A stretch of DNA of 64,000 bases from Porphyrobacter sp. (GTDB lineage Bacteria; Pseudomonadota; Alphaproteobacteria; Sphingomonadales; Sphingomonadaceae). Within the stretch, counting starts at the first letter, position 1. Each line of letters begins with the position of its first letter. Below the pieces are notes generated by a model. The model saw only the letters and a list, made by a program, of their open reading frames with translations, was not told the origin of the DNA and made no database searches. The translations under genes were made by a program, and so were the position numbers. Location of the stretch: positions 372,001 to 436,000 of the forward strand of contig JAPZUC010000002.1 of the NCBI GenBank assembly GCA_027533455.1. The letters run 5' to 3'. Of the stretch, positions 45,457-54,836 are shown in pieces.

Positions 45457-46985
45457 TCGGGCGTTATCGGCCGTGCCGATAGCTCGCGCCGCAGCAGCTT
45501 GCCGATGGGATCGCGCGGGAGGCTGTCGACGAACTCGATATAGCGCGGGCGCTTGTATCCGGCGATCTGGCCCTTGAAACGGGCGGTAATCTCTTCGCGG
45601 TTGAGCGACTGGCCGGCTTTCAGCACGACGAAGGCCTTCACCGCCTCGCCCCATTGCTTGTCCGGCACGCCGCAGCAGCCCGCGTCGGCCACTTCGGGCA
45701 TCGCGGCGAACACCGCGTCGACTTCGGCCGGATAGACGTTCTCGCCGCCGGTCTTGATCAGCTCCTTGGCCCGCCCCAGCAGATAACCGCGACCGCGCTC
45801 GTCCATCGTGCCGAGGTCGCCCGTGCGCAGCCAGCCGTGGCCCAATGCCGCCACGCTCGCTTCGGGGTTGCGCCAGTAGCCGAGCATGACGGATGGCCCG
45901 CGCAGGCACAGCTCGCCCTCTTGGCCGGGGGGAAGATGGTTCCCGTCTGGGTCGAGCACGGTCATCGTCACGTGCGGCAGGGTCCAGCCGATCGAGCGCG
46001 GAGCTTCGAGCATGTCGGCGTAGTCCATGAAGGTCGCAAAGCCGCAAATCTCGGTCTGGCCGTAGCCGCCGACGACGCGGGCATCCCATTCCTTTTCGAT
46101 GAATTCGTACATCTGCGGGCGGCCCATGCCCGCACCTCCGGTGTAGTTGGTGAGCGGCATCCGGCCATTGCGGATCGGCTCCATCGCCTGCCACGGGAAG
46201 CTGATCGTGGGAAAGGCGCTGGTGGTGGTGCAGCCTTCGCGGTGGAGAAGGTCGAGGATCGCGGCGCTGTCATCGTCGCGCCCGGCGAACACGCTGGTGC
46301 CTCCACAGGCAAGCATGGCCGCAATCTGCTGCATCCCGACCACATGAAACAACGGATTGACCGAAAGCAGTACCTCATCCGCCGTGAAGCGGCGGTGCTG
46401 GGCGAAGCCGAGCGCCGAGGCGGCGACCGCGTTCCCGGCTTGCAGGCATCCTTTGGGACGCCCGGTCGTGCCGCTGGTGTACATCATGTAGAGCGGGCGA
46501 TCCGGCATCAGATTTAGGCCAAGGTCATAGGCATGCGGCACCGGGCCATGGGCGGTGCAGGCGGCGCTTTCGAACAGGCCGTCCTCCGCATGGGCTTCGT
46601 CGACCTCGTGCACTTCGCCTGCGCCCGTACCGTCAAGAAGTGAAGCAAAGCGCGGGTTCACGAAGGTCATGGCAGGCTCGGCGTTGCCGCAGATCCACGC
46701 TAGTTCGGCGGGGGCAAGCCGCCAGTTCAATAGTACCGCAATCGCGCCTATTCTGCCGCAAGCCAGCAGGGTTGTGAGGAACGGCGTCCCGTCGGTAAGC
46801 AGTAGCGCGATGCGGTCTCCCGGCGCAATCCCGCGGGCCAACATCCAGCGCGCGAGATTGGTGACCCGGGCATCGAGCTGGGCCCAGGTCAGGCGTTGGT
46901 CGCCATCGACCGTGGCAAGCCGGTGGGCATGGCGCGCGGCACAATTCGCCAGCAGCGTGTCGAGGCTGAAATCGCGGGAATGCAT
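45444..46985 (-). CDS. Acyl-CoA synthetase (AMP-forming)
   Basis: A 513-residue ANL-superfamily ligase that activates a carboxylic acid through an acyl-adenylate. The A3 motif is MYTSGTTGRPKG, A5-type GGYGQTE follows, and the C domain has KTGGENVYPAEVD and the catalytic Lys in DPIGKLLRREL. Chain-length preference cannot be told. ATG 46985 is preferred over a TTG three codons upstream. Isolated, convergent with the DUF418 gene. Confidence 0.92.
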   Translation of the reverse strand: MHSRDFSLDTLLANCAARHAHRLATVDGDQRLTWAQLDARVTNLARWMLARGIAPGDRIALLLTDGTPFLTTLLACGRIGAIAVLLNWRLAPAELAWICGNAEPAMTFVNPRFASLLDGTGAGEVHEVDEAHAEDGLFESAACTAHGPVPHAYDLGLNLMPDRPLYMMYTSGTTGRPKGCLQAGNAVAASALGFAQHRRFTADEVLLSVNPLFHVVGMQQIAAMLACGGTSVFAGRDDDSAAILDLLHREGCTTTSAFPTISFPWQAMEPIRNGRMPLTNYTGGAGMGRPQMYEFIEKEWDARVVGGYGQTEICGFATFMDYADMLEAPRSIGWTLPHVTMTVLDPDGNHLPPGQEGELCLRGPSVMLGYWRNPEASVAALGHGWLRTGDLGTMDERGRGYLLGRAKELIKTGGENVYPAEVDAVFAAMPEVADAGCCGVPDKQWGEAVKAFVVLKAGQSLNREEITARFKGQIAGYKRPRYIEFVDSLPRDPIGKLLRRELSARPITPDQAA

Positions 46986-47014
46986 GGGTGGCAAGCTAAC
47001 CGCGCGGAGGTTCT

Positions 47015-47308
47015 TCAGCCATCAGCGTTTTTAGGGGTGGGGCTGCCTAGATCATGTCCGCAGCGGCTGCATGTCCGGTTGGGCCAAGGCACTACGAAAG
47101 GCCCGCGAAAGAAGGCGTTCTTGCCGCATCTCGGGCAGTTGAACCGCAGCATCGGCGCATTGGCGACCAGCAACATGACTATCGCTGCAGCAAAGGCGAG
47201 GCTCGAATGGCCGTAGAAACGGTCGGTCACCAACACGAGCCCCGCCGCCAGCACGAGCACGCCGAGCATCCGCCGCGCATGGCGCGTAGCTTGGGCGTAG
47301 AGACTCAT
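47015..47308 (-). CDS. Small zinc-ribbon membrane protein
   Basis: A 97-residue protein. Two hydrophobic helices (about 15-30 and 37-52) precede a C-terminal zinc ribbon, C-PR-C-GKN...C-SR-C-G. The topology places the ribbon in the cytosol or periplasm; it cannot be told. The start overlaps the Mur ligase stop (ATGA), so it is co-expressed with that ligase. Function unknown. Confidence 0.72.
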   Translation of the reverse strand: MSLYAQATRHARRMLGVLVLAAGLVLVTDRFYGHSSLAFAAAIVMLLVANAPMLRFNCPRCGKNAFFRGPFVVPWPNRTCSRCGHDLGSPTPKNADG

Positions 47309-48732
47309 GGAAGGCGGGCGAGTAGCGATCGGGCAAAATCCGTGAGGGTGTCATCACGTGCACCCATCACCGCGATCCGGTCGCCGGGCTGGGCGAGGGC
47401 GATGATACGATCCGCGCAGTCCTCGCGCGCGGGAATATGCTCCGCCATGCGCCCCTCGGTGGCGATCAGACCGGTGATCCGCTCGCTGCCGACGCTGCGG
47501 TCGACCGTGCCGCCGAAATAGACGGGGTCGCACATGATTGTGATGTCATCCGGCCCCAGTTCGCGCGCAAAGGTGCGGGCGAGTTCGTTACCCATCTGGC
47601 GCAAGGGGCCATAGCCGTGGGGCTGGAAGAAGGCGATCACGCGCCCGGGGGTGGCCTTGAGCGTGCGCAGCGTGGCGGCGCATTTTTCCGGATTGTGGCC
47701 GAAGTCGTCGATCACGGTGATGCCCGAGGGCGAGGTACCGATAACGTCGAACCGCCGCGCAAGGCCGGCAAAGCTGCGCAGCGCGAAAGCTGCGTGACCC
47801 ACACCGATCCCAGCCGCGGTCGCCGCTGCGATCGCAGCCAGCGCGTTGGAAAGATTATGCACACCCGGCATCGGCAGGATCAACGGAAAGGCTTCGCGTC
47901 GGCTGTTATCGACCACGACGGCTTCGATTCCCTGCGTGGTGTGTTCGATGGATCCGGGTTCCACCGATATGTCGGCATTGCGGGCCGCAATGCCGTAGGT
48001 CACCTTGTTTCTGGCCAAGCCGGCAAGGTATCCTGCCTCGGCGCTGTCGAGGTTGACGACTGCCGCCCCTGCGGTCGCCACGTAATCGCCGAAAAGGACG
48101 CGCAATTCCTCGATGCTTTTATGATCGAGGCTGACGTTGAGCAGAACGCCGATGGTGGGCCGGTAAAGCGCGATCGAGCCATCGCTTTCGTCGACCTCGC
48201 TGACGAACAGGTTGCCCGATCCGATCCTTGCGGACGCGAAGGGGTTGGCGGGAGAAACGAAGTTCTTCATCACCGCGCCGTTCATCACCGTGGGATCATT
48301 GCCTGCCTCGGCGAGGATCCAGGCGATCATTCCGGTCACGGTCGACTTGCCCGAGGTGCCCCCCACCGCGATCGAGTAGTCTGCGGCATTGAATAAAGAC
48401 GAGAGCAGCTCGGCCCGGCTCAGCCGGTCGCAGCCCACTTCGTTCGCGCGGGCGACCTCGGGCACAGTATCCTCGATCGCGGCGGAGGCGACCAGCACCT
48501 GATTGGGCGATGTGACACCGCTGCCGTCCTGCGGGTGCAGCGCGAAGCCATTGACTTCAAGCCATGCGAACTTTTCGGGACTGCGCCCCTGATCACGGCT
48601 GCGGTCGGAGCCTGCAACGGGATGACCAAGCCCTTGCGCAATTTGCGCCAGCGGCAGCATTCCGGACCCGCCGATACCGCAGAAGAAGAGCGGCCGCCCT
48701 GCAAGCGGCCCGGCGATGATCGCGTTATCCAT
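47305..48732 (-). CDS. MurC/Mpl-type Mur ligase
   Basis: A 475-residue ligase: Rossmann CGIGGSGMLPLAQ at the N terminus, ATP loop GGTSGKSTVTGM in the centre, then LNVSLDHKS and DDFGHNPEKCAATL, as in MurC and Mpl. A dedicated MurC would normally lie in the division cluster; here the neighbour is an LD-carboxypeptidase, which suggests a muropeptide-recycling ligase of Mpl type (inference). ATG 48732 is used; its ribosome binding site is poor (AGG two bases away). Divergent from the carboxypeptidase with 56 bases between. Confidence 0.85.
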   Translation of the reverse strand: MDNAIIAGPLAGRPLFFCGIGGSGMLPLAQIAQGLGHPVAGSDRSRDQGRSPEKFAWLEVNGFALHPQDGSGVTSPNQVLVASAAIEDTVPEVARANEVGCDRLSRAELLSSLFNAADYSIAVGGTSGKSTVTGMIAWILAEAGNDPTVMNGAVMKNFVSPANPFASARIGSGNLFVSEVDESDGSIALYRPTIGVLLNVSLDHKSIEELRVLFGDYVATAGAAVVNLDSAEAGYLAGLARNKVTYGIAARNADISVEPGSIEHTTQGIEAVVVDNSRREAFPLILPMPGVHNLSNALAAIAAATAAGIGVGHAAFALRSFAGLARRFDVIGTSPSGITVIDDFGHNPEKCAATLRTLKATPGRVIAFFQPHGYGPLRQMGNELARTFARELGPDDITIMCDPVYFGGTVDRSVGSERITGLIATEGRMAEHIPAREDCADRIIALAQPGDRIAVMGARDDTLTDFARSLLARLP

Positions 48733-48788
48733 ATCCTGTTCGGATATTGGCTTGCGCACCCCCTGACAAGCGCCATAGGCTGACAGCC

Positions 48789-49619
48789 ATGACGAATATC
48801 GCCATCTGCGCGCCGGCAACCCCGATCACTCGCGAACAGAGCGCGGCGCTCGAGGCGCTGGTCGCGGACGAGTTCCCCGGGCATCGCATCACGTTTCACG
48901 ACCAGTGTTTCGAACGGGCGGGGCATTTTGCAGGCGATGACCTTCGCCGCCTTTCCGCGCTGCTGGAATTCGCCAATGACCCTGCCTTCGATGTCGTGTG
49001 GTTCGCCAAGGGCGGCTACGGTTCGAACCGCATCGCCGAGGCGGCGGTGGCACAGATGAACCGCGCGGCGCGTACGAAAACCTATATCGGCTTTTCCGAC
49101 TGCGGCTATCTGCTCGCCGCGCTCTACCGCGACGGCATCGGGCAGAGTGTGCACGGCTCGATGCCAGTCAGCGCGCGGTCGGAAGGCGGACGCGAGGCCA
49201 TTCGGCGGGTGCTGCGCTGGCTTGAAGGGGATACCAGCGGGGTGGAGCCGAGCCTCGATGGCACAACGCCTGCTGCCGCCTTCAACCTCATCACGCTGGC
49301 CATGATTGCGGGCACACCGCTGATGCCTGACCTCACCGGCCATGTGCTGATGGTCGAGGAGGTGGCCGAACATATGTATTCGATCGACCGAATGTTCTTT
49401 CACCTTGCCGGAACGCTCCCGCGACTTGCCGGCCTGCGGCTCGGGTTCATTACCGATGTGCCCGAGAACTATGTCGAATTCGGCCAGAACGAAGAGGAGA
49501 TCGCCCGTTTCTGGTGCGACCGGGCGGGCATCCCTTATCTCGGCCGGGCGCAGATCGGGCATACCTCTGCCAACAGGGTTGTGCCCTTCGGCCTTGCCAG
49601 TCCGCCCGCGCGGACGTAA
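48789..49619 (+). CDS. LD-carboxypeptidase (S66 family)
   Basis: A 276-residue serine peptidase that removes the terminal D-Ala from cell-wall tetrapeptides during recycling. Family blocks: KGGYGSNRIAEA, the nucleophile in IGFSDCGYLL, Glu in VEEVAEHMYSIDRMF, and the catalytic His in IGHTSANRVVPFG. No signal peptide, so it acts in the cytosol as LdcA does. Divergent from the Mur ligase, its likely pathway partner. Confidence 0.92.
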   Translation: MTNIAICAPATPITREQSAALEALVADEFPGHRITFHDQCFERAGHFAGDDLRRLSALLEFANDPAFDVVWFAKGGYGSNRIAEAAVAQMNRAARTKTYIGFSDCGYLLAALYRDGIGQSVHGSMPVSARSEGGREAIRRVLRWLEGDTSGVEPSLDGTTPAAAFNLITLAMIAGTPLMPDLTGHVLMVEEVAEHMYSIDRMFFHLAGTLPRLAGLRLGFITDVPENYVEFGQNEEEIARFWCDRAGIPYLGRAQIGHTSANRVVPFGLASPPART

Positions 49620-49656
49620 CGGCGCCCGCCAAAATAGATAAGCGACGGGGTCAAAT

Positions 49657-50595
49657 ATGCGCGCGTTCATTTTTCCGGGGCAGGGCAGCCAGAAGGTCGG
49701 CATGGGCACAGACCTGGCTGAAGCGAGTGAAGCCGCCCGCGACGTGTTCGGCGAGGTGGACGAGGCGCTGCGGCAGAACCTCACCGCACTGATGCGCGAG
49801 GGGCCCGAAGACCGCCTCACTCTCACCGAGAACGCCCAGCCCGCGATCATGGCCAATGCCATGGCGACCTTGCGCGTGCTGGAGCGCGATTTCGGCGTCA
49901 AGCTGCTCGAGACGGCGAATTGCGTGGCGGGCCATTCGCTCGGCGAATACACAGCGCTCGCCGCAATCGGTGCCTTCAGCCTTTCGGACACCGCGCGCCT
50001 CCTCAAGCTGCGTGGCTGGGCGATGCAGGCCGCTGTGCCGGTGGGCGAGGGCACGATGGCGGTGCTGCTCGGCGCTGACATCGATCAGGCAAAGGCGCTT
50101 GCCGAAGCCGCGGCGCAGGGAGACGTCTGCGAAGTCGCCAACGACAACGACCCCTCGCAGGTCGTGCTTTCGGGCCACACCGCTGCGATTGAGCGCGCCG
50201 TGGCGCTGACAAAGGAGCACGGCATCAAGCGCGGGATGATCCTCAATGTCTCGGCCCCGTTTCACTCCTCGCTGATGGCGCCTGCAGCCGAGCGCATGGC
50301 CCACGCCCTTGCCGCCACGCCGCCGAAGGCGCTTGCCCTGCCGCTCTACGCAAACGTCACCGCCGCCCCCGTCACCGACCCGGACGCGGAGCGTACGCTC
50401 CTGATCGAACAGGTGACCGGCCGCGTGCGCTGGCGCGAAAGCGTGCTTGCCATGCGCGCCGATGGGGTGGAAAGCTTCTTCGAACTGGGCGGCAAGGTGG
50501 TTGGGCCGATGGTGAGCCGGACGGACCGCGAGGCGCAGGTGACGAGCCTTGTGACCATGGCGGACCTCGAAGCCTTTGCGAAGGAGATCGCATGA
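49657..50595 (+). CDS. fabD: Malonyl-CoA:ACP transacylase
   Basis: A 312-residue enzyme that loads malonyl onto ACP. The N-terminal FPGQGSQKVGMG and nucleophile GHSLGEYTAL are normal; His is in the SAPFHSSLM segment. The stop overlaps fabG (ATGA at 50592-50595). Confidence 0.97.
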   Translation: MRAFIFPGQGSQKVGMGTDLAEASEAARDVFGEVDEALRQNLTALMREGPEDRLTLTENAQPAIMANAMATLRVLERDFGVKLLETANCVAGHSLGEYTALAAIGAFSLSDTARLLKLRGWAMQAAVPVGEGTMAVLLGADIDQAKALAEAAAQGDVCEVANDNDPSQVVLSGHTAAIERAVALTKEHGIKRGMILNVSAPFHSSLMAPAAERMAHALAATPPKALALPLYANVTAAPVTDPDAERTLLIEQVTGRVRWRESVLAMRADGVESFFELGGKVVGPMVSRTDREAQVTSLVTMADLEAFAKEIA

Positions 50596-51359
50596 TGTTT
50601 TCTTTGAATGGCATGAACGCGCTGGTCACCGGCGCGAGCGGCGGGATCGGATCGAGCATCGCCCATGCGCTGGCTTCGCAAGGCGCGCGGCTTGCTCTGT
50701 CGGGATCGAACGCCGCCAAGCTTCGCGCCTTCCGCGACGAACTAAACGAAACCTATCCGCACCATGACCACGATGGGCATGTCGAAATCACGTGCGATCT
50801 GGGCAACACCACGCAGGTCGAAGAGTTGATCCCTGCGATGCTCGACACGCTCGGCACGATGGATATCCTCGTCAACAATGCCGGCATTACCCGCGACAAT
50901 CTCGGAATGCGGATGAAGGATGATGAATGGGATCAGGTGATCCGCATCAACCTTGAAGCCAGCTTCCGCCTGATGCGCGCGGCTGCCAAGCCGATGATGA
51001 AGGCGCGCTTTGGCCGGATCATTAACATCACCAGCGTGGTCGGCGCGACCGGCAATCCGGGCCAGATGAATTACTGTGCGGCGAAAGCAGGCCTGACCGG
51101 TATGACCAAGGCCTTCGCGCAGGAAGTCGCCAGCCGTGGCATCACCGCAAACTGCGTCGCCCCCGGCTTCATCCGCACCGCCATGACTGCTGCGCTGGAC
51201 GAAAAGCAGCAGGCCGCGATCAATGGCCGTATCCCGATGGGCCGGATGGGCGAGGGCGCCGAAATCGGCGCTGCGGTCGCTTTCCTCGCCAGCCGCGAGG
51301 CCGCTTACGTGACGGGCGAGACCCTGCACGTGAACGGCGGAATGGCGATGCTTGGGTGA
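50592..51359 (+). CDS. fabG: 3-oxoacyl-ACP reductase
   Basis: A 255-residue SDR that reduces 3-oxoacyl-ACP in fatty-acid elongation. Cofactor motif TGASGGIGSSIA, NNAG, catalytic INITSVVGATGNPGQMNYCAAKAG. Coupled to fabD. An acpP gene, which often follows, is not here; dnaN is next after 175 bases. Confidence 0.96.
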   Translation: MMFSLNGMNALVTGASGGIGSSIAHALASQGARLALSGSNAAKLRAFRDELNETYPHHDHDGHVEITCDLGNTTQVEELIPAMLDTLGTMDILVNNAGITRDNLGMRMKDDEWDQVIRINLEASFRLMRAAAKPMMKARFGRIINITSVVGATGNPGQMNYCAAKAGLTGMTKAFAQEVASRGITANCVAPGFIRTAMTAALDEKQQAAINGRIPMGRMGEGAEIGAAVAFLASREAAYVTGETLHVNGGMAMLG

Positions 51360-51534
51360 GCTGCCGGGGCAGGGTACCGGCTTTGTGCGCCCCTTATCCC
51401 CAGCCCAATACCCCCTCGCATTGCCGCCAACTTGCCCGCCGCGCCGCCTGCGCTAAGGTTTCGGGGACTTTCCGGCGCTTGGGGCGATTCCTTTACGCGC
51501 CGGCGCAAGACACGTAGACCGATAGGGACAAGCG

Positions 51535-52662
51535 ATGAAGGCCACGATCGAACGCGCGACGCTGCTGCGGTGCCTTTCCCATGTTCAATCCGTGGTGGAA
51601 CGCCGCAACACTATTCCGATCCTTTCCAACGTTCTAATCGACGCCAGCGACGGTGGTTCTGTGCGGGTGATGGCAACCGACCTTGATCTGCAAGTGGTTG
51701 AAACCATGTCCGCCTCCTCGGTCGACCAGCCGGGCGCGATCACCGTGTCGGCACACCTGCTCTTCGACATTGCGCGCAAGCTGCCAGAGGGGAGCCAGGT
51801 CAGCTTGACGACCAGCGACAACCGGTTGGAAGTCAAGGCGGGCCGCTCGAACTTCAAGCTGCCGACGCTGCCTCGCGATGACTTCCCGGTGATCGTCGAG
51901 GGCGACCTGCCGACCAGCTTCGAGCTGCCCGCGCGGATGCTGGCCGAGCTGATCGATCGCACCCGCTTCGCGATCTCGACCGAGGAAACGCGTTACTACC
52001 TCAACGGCATCTTCCTGCATGTGACCGATGAGGATGAGCCGCTGCTCAAGGCCGCAGCGACCGACGGCCACCGCCTGGCCCGCTTCACTCTGCCGCGCCC
52101 CGAAGGCGCTGCCGGGATGCCCGACGTGATCGTGCCCCGCAAGGCCGTGGGCGAGCTGCGAAAGCTGCTCGACGAGGTGCTCGACAGCAACGTGCTCATC
52201 GACCTGTCGGCGAGCAAGATCCGCTTCGCGCTGGGCGGCGAGGGCGGGGTGGTGCTGACCTCCAAGCTGATCGACGGAACCTTCCCCGATTACAGCCGCG
52301 TCATCCCGACCGCCAACGACAAGCTGCTGAAGGTCGATCCCAAGCTGTTCTTCTCGGGCGTGGACCGCGTCGCGACCATCGCCACCGAGAAGACCCGCGC
52401 AGTCAAGATCGGTCTCGACCATGACCGCGTAACGCTCTCGGTCACCTCGCCCGACAACGGCACTGCCGCAGAGGAACTGGCTGCCGAATACCGCTCGGAG
52501 GGCCTCGAGATCGGCTTCAACGCCAATTATCTCAAGGATATCTTGGGCCAGATCGACAGCGACACGGTGGAACTCCACCTCGCCGATGCCGGCGCGCCGA
52601 CGCTGATCCGCGAAAACGATCAGTCGCGCGCGCTTTACGTGCTGATGCCGATGCGGGTGTGA
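51535..52662 (+). CDS. dnaN: DNA polymerase III beta subunit (sliding clamp)
   Basis: A 375-residue clamp that forms a ring around DNA and tethers the polymerase. The three clamp domains are seen from MKATIERATLLRCLSHVQSVVERRNTIPIL to the C-terminal YVLMPMRV. It is not next to dnaA or recF. The 175-base region upstream holds no gene but has one near DnaA-box, TTATCCCCA (51394-51402), one mismatch from TTATCCACA. Confidence 0.97.
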   Translation: MKATIERATLLRCLSHVQSVVERRNTIPILSNVLIDASDGGSVRVMATDLDLQVVETMSASSVDQPGAITVSAHLLFDIARKLPEGSQVSLTTSDNRLEVKAGRSNFKLPTLPRDDFPVIVEGDLPTSFELPARMLAELIDRTRFAISTEETRYYLNGIFLHVTDEDEPLLKAAATDGHRLARFTLPRPEGAAGMPDVIVPRKAVGELRKLLDEVLDSNVLIDLSASKIRFALGGEGGVVLTSKLIDGTFPDYSRVIPTANDKLLKVDPKLFFSGVDRVATIATEKTRAVKIGLDHDRVTLSVTSPDNGTAAEELAAEYRSEGLEIGFNANYLKDILGQIDSDTVELHLADAGAPTLIRENDQSRALYVLMPMRV

Positions 52663-52689
52663 TCCCCGCCTGACTGGAGGGGAGACACT

Positions 52690-53772
52690 ATGAACGCAAC
52701 CGAAGTGCGTGTCCGCAAGGGCGCGCTTACCGATGCTGCTTTAGCCGAAGTGCCGCTCGCACCGCTGGGCGACGGCGAAGTTCGGCTAGCAGTCGAGAGT
52801 TTCTCGGTTACGGCCAACAATGTCACCTACGCAGTGGTGGGTGACGGGTTCAAATACTGGGACTTCTTTCCCGCGCCCGATGGCCTCGGCATCGTGCCCA
52901 TGTGGGGCCATGCGCGGGCAATCGAGAGCTGCCACCCCGATTTCGCCGTGGGCGAGCGTGTTTATGGTTACCTGCCAATGGCGAGCCACCTCGATGTGTT
53001 CCCCGGGCGGGTGAGCGCGGGAGGCTTCTCGGATCTTGCTGCGCACCGCCAGCCGATGAGCCCGGTCTACAACAGTTACACCCGCCTTGCCGCCGATCCG
53101 GAGCATGATCCGGCGCGCGAGCCGGAACGGATGATCTTCGGCCCACTGTTCCGCACCGGCTTCCTGATCGAATATTTCCTGCGTGGGGACGACTGGTTCG
53201 GGGCCGAGCAATTGCTCGTCACCAGCGCCTCGTCCAAGACCGCGATGGGTCTTGCCAGTGTGGCGCGTCAGACTTCTCCCGAAATCAGGCGGGTGGGGCT
53301 GACCTCGAAGGGCAATGTCGTCTTCGTGGAAGCGAGTGGGCTTTACGATGAAGTCGTTGCTTACGATGATCTCGACAAGCTCGCCGTGGTGCGGACCGTC
53401 AGCGTCGATTTCGCCGGCAATGCCGAGCTGCTCGCGCGCATTCACCATCACTTCGATGCAGCGCTTGCCCAATCGGTGCTGGTGGGCGCGACGCATATCG
53501 AGGCGCGCTCCGTGTTCGGCAAGAACGAGCCGCTGCCCGGCCCCAAACCGCAACTATTCTTCGCACCCGACCACGCGGTGGCCTTCTTCAAGGCGCATGG
53601 CCCGGACGAGGGCGGGAAGCTCGTTGCGGCCGCATGGCGCGGCTTTCTCGAAGTCGCCGAAGGCACCATCACGATCGAGCGCCACAAGGGCCTCGAAGCA
53701 GCCCGGGATGTGTTCGTCAGCATGGTCGGCGGCCACATCGACCCTGCCAAGGGCATTGTTATCGAGCCCTAA
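52690..53772 (+). CDS. DUF2855 family protein
   Basis: A 360-residue cytosolic protein with a medium-chain-dehydrogenase-like N-terminal barrel (SVTANNVTYAVVGDGFKYWDFF is the family's most conserved block) and a degenerate nucleotide domain. Its catalytic role is unknown. GGAGGGGAGA lies just upstream of ATG 52690. Followed by a terminator shared with the convergent PHA depolymerase. Confidence 0.85.
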   Translation: MNATEVRVRKGALTDAALAEVPLAPLGDGEVRLAVESFSVTANNVTYAVVGDGFKYWDFFPAPDGLGIVPMWGHARAIESCHPDFAVGERVYGYLPMASHLDVFPGRVSAGGFSDLAAHRQPMSPVYNSYTRLAADPEHDPAREPERMIFGPLFRTGFLIEYFLRGDDWFGAEQLLVTSASSKTAMGLASVARQTSPEIRRVGLTSKGNVVFVEASGLYDEVVAYDDLDKLAVVRTVSVDFAGNAELLARIHHHFDAALAQSVLVGATHIEARSVFGKNEPLPGPKPQLFFAPDHAVAFFKAHGPDEGGKLVAAAWRGFLEVAEGTITIERHKGLEAARDVFVSMVGGHIDPAKGIVIEP

Positions 53773-53787
53773 GTGGCCCCACAAAAG

Positions 53788-53815
53788 AGGCGGCCCGACA
53801 TCAGGGCCGCCTTTT
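53788..53815. terminator. Bidirectional terminator between DUF2855 and phaZ genes
   Basis: GGCGGCCC (53789-53796) pairs with GGGCCGCC (53804-53811) and is followed by TTTT on the plus strand and by TCTTTT on the minus strand, serving both convergent genes. Confidence 0.8.
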
Positions 53816-53840
53816 CGTTCAGCTCATGTATTCGGAGCCC

Positions 53841-54704
53841 TCAGGCTGCGGCCTTCCGGCCGGATTCCTTCGCTGTCTCCGGCGCGTCGAGAAATTCGCG
53901 GATCGCCGCTACGCTTTCATCCGCGTGAGTAAGCAGGAACAGGTGTCCGCCGCCTGCGAAGGTTACCAACCGCGAATTCGGGATCATCGCCTTCAGGATC
54001 CGGCCATTGATGACAGGGACAATCTGGTCCTCCTCGCCCATCATGATCAGCGTTTCCTTGCTCATGAACGGCAGCGCAGGCAGGCTGGTCCAGCCGAGCA
54101 TGCACATCAGCTGGTACATGTAGCCGCGCGGGGAAGGGGGCTTCAACCGGCTGATATGGCTCGACTTGTGATCCGTATTGCTGGTCTCGGTCAGCCCGCC
54201 ATAAAGCGTCTTGAAGTGCTTCGCCATGAACTCGGGGTCCACGTAGCGGCGCGGGTCGGCCATCTTGGTGAAGGCTGCGGGGTTGCCCGGCACCATCAGC
54301 ATTCCCGGTGTGGTAGCAATCAGTGTCAGCCGCCGCGTTAGGCCCGGATGCTGGAGCGCGAAGTGCTGCGCCATTGCGCCGCCCCACGACACGCCCATGA
54401 CATCGATTTGCCCGAGCCCGAATTTTGCCAACAGCTGCGATGCGGTCCAGCTCATGGTGAAGGGGTTATAGGGGACCAGCGGATCGGGCGATTCGCCCGT
54501 GCCCGGCATGTCGAACATGATGAAGCCGCGTTCCGGCATGGTGGCCGCGAGCGGGGCTACCGCCTCGATATTGGCGCCGATACCGTTGAAGAACAGAACT
54601 GGCAGATGGTCGGAAGGCATATCGAGCCGCCAAGTAGCAGTCCGTAGCGTCCGGCCACCCACTTGCTCCATCGAGACGACCGCGTCGTCCATGGGATTGG
54701 TCAC
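53841..54704 (-). CDS. phaZ: Intracellular PHA depolymerase-like alpha/beta hydrolase
   Basis: A 287-residue hydrolase resembling Pseudomonas PhaZ: PVLFFNGIGANIEAV, FDMPGTGESPDP, nucleophile GVSWGGAMAQHF, the PRRYVDP region, MLGWTSL and GGGHLFLLTHADE near the end with the catalytic His. It should hydrolyse stored polyhydroxyalkanoate. GTG 54704 has AGGA at good distance; an internal ATG at 54692 is possible. It lies just downstream of phaC on the same strand. Confidence 0.87.
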   Translation of the reverse strand: MTNPMDDAVVSMEQVGGRTLRTATWRLDMPSDHLPVLFFNGIGANIEAVAPLAATMPERGFIMFDMPGTGESPDPLVPYNPFTMSWTASQLLAKFGLGQIDVMGVSWGGAMAQHFALQHPGLTRRLTLIATTPGMLMVPGNPAAFTKMADPRRYVDPEFMAKHFKTLYGGLTETSNTDHKSSHISRLKPPSPRGYMYQLMCMLGWTSLPALPFMSKETLIMMGEEDQIVPVINGRILKAMIPNSRLVTFAGGGHLFLLTHADESVAAIREFLDAPETAKESGRKAAA

Positions 54705-54836
54705 GTATTCACGTCCTTTCTTCGCCCCCGTTTGCGAAGGCGGGTTGGGCGCGCACACCGATCCCATAGCGCGCGCGCCCACAAGCTGTGCGCTCCCGTC
54801 CCGTTACCGGAACGGTTAAAGCGCGGCGTCGCGGTA

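Noticed and set aside
44464..46194. 576-residue minus-strand frame across the DUF418 and acyl-CoA synthetase genes
   Set aside because: Arg/Pro-rich composition and overlap with two real genes in other frames.
51360..51534. Region before dnaN as a replication origin
   Set aside because: Only one near DnaA-box, no AT-rich unwinding region, no dnaA or parAB.
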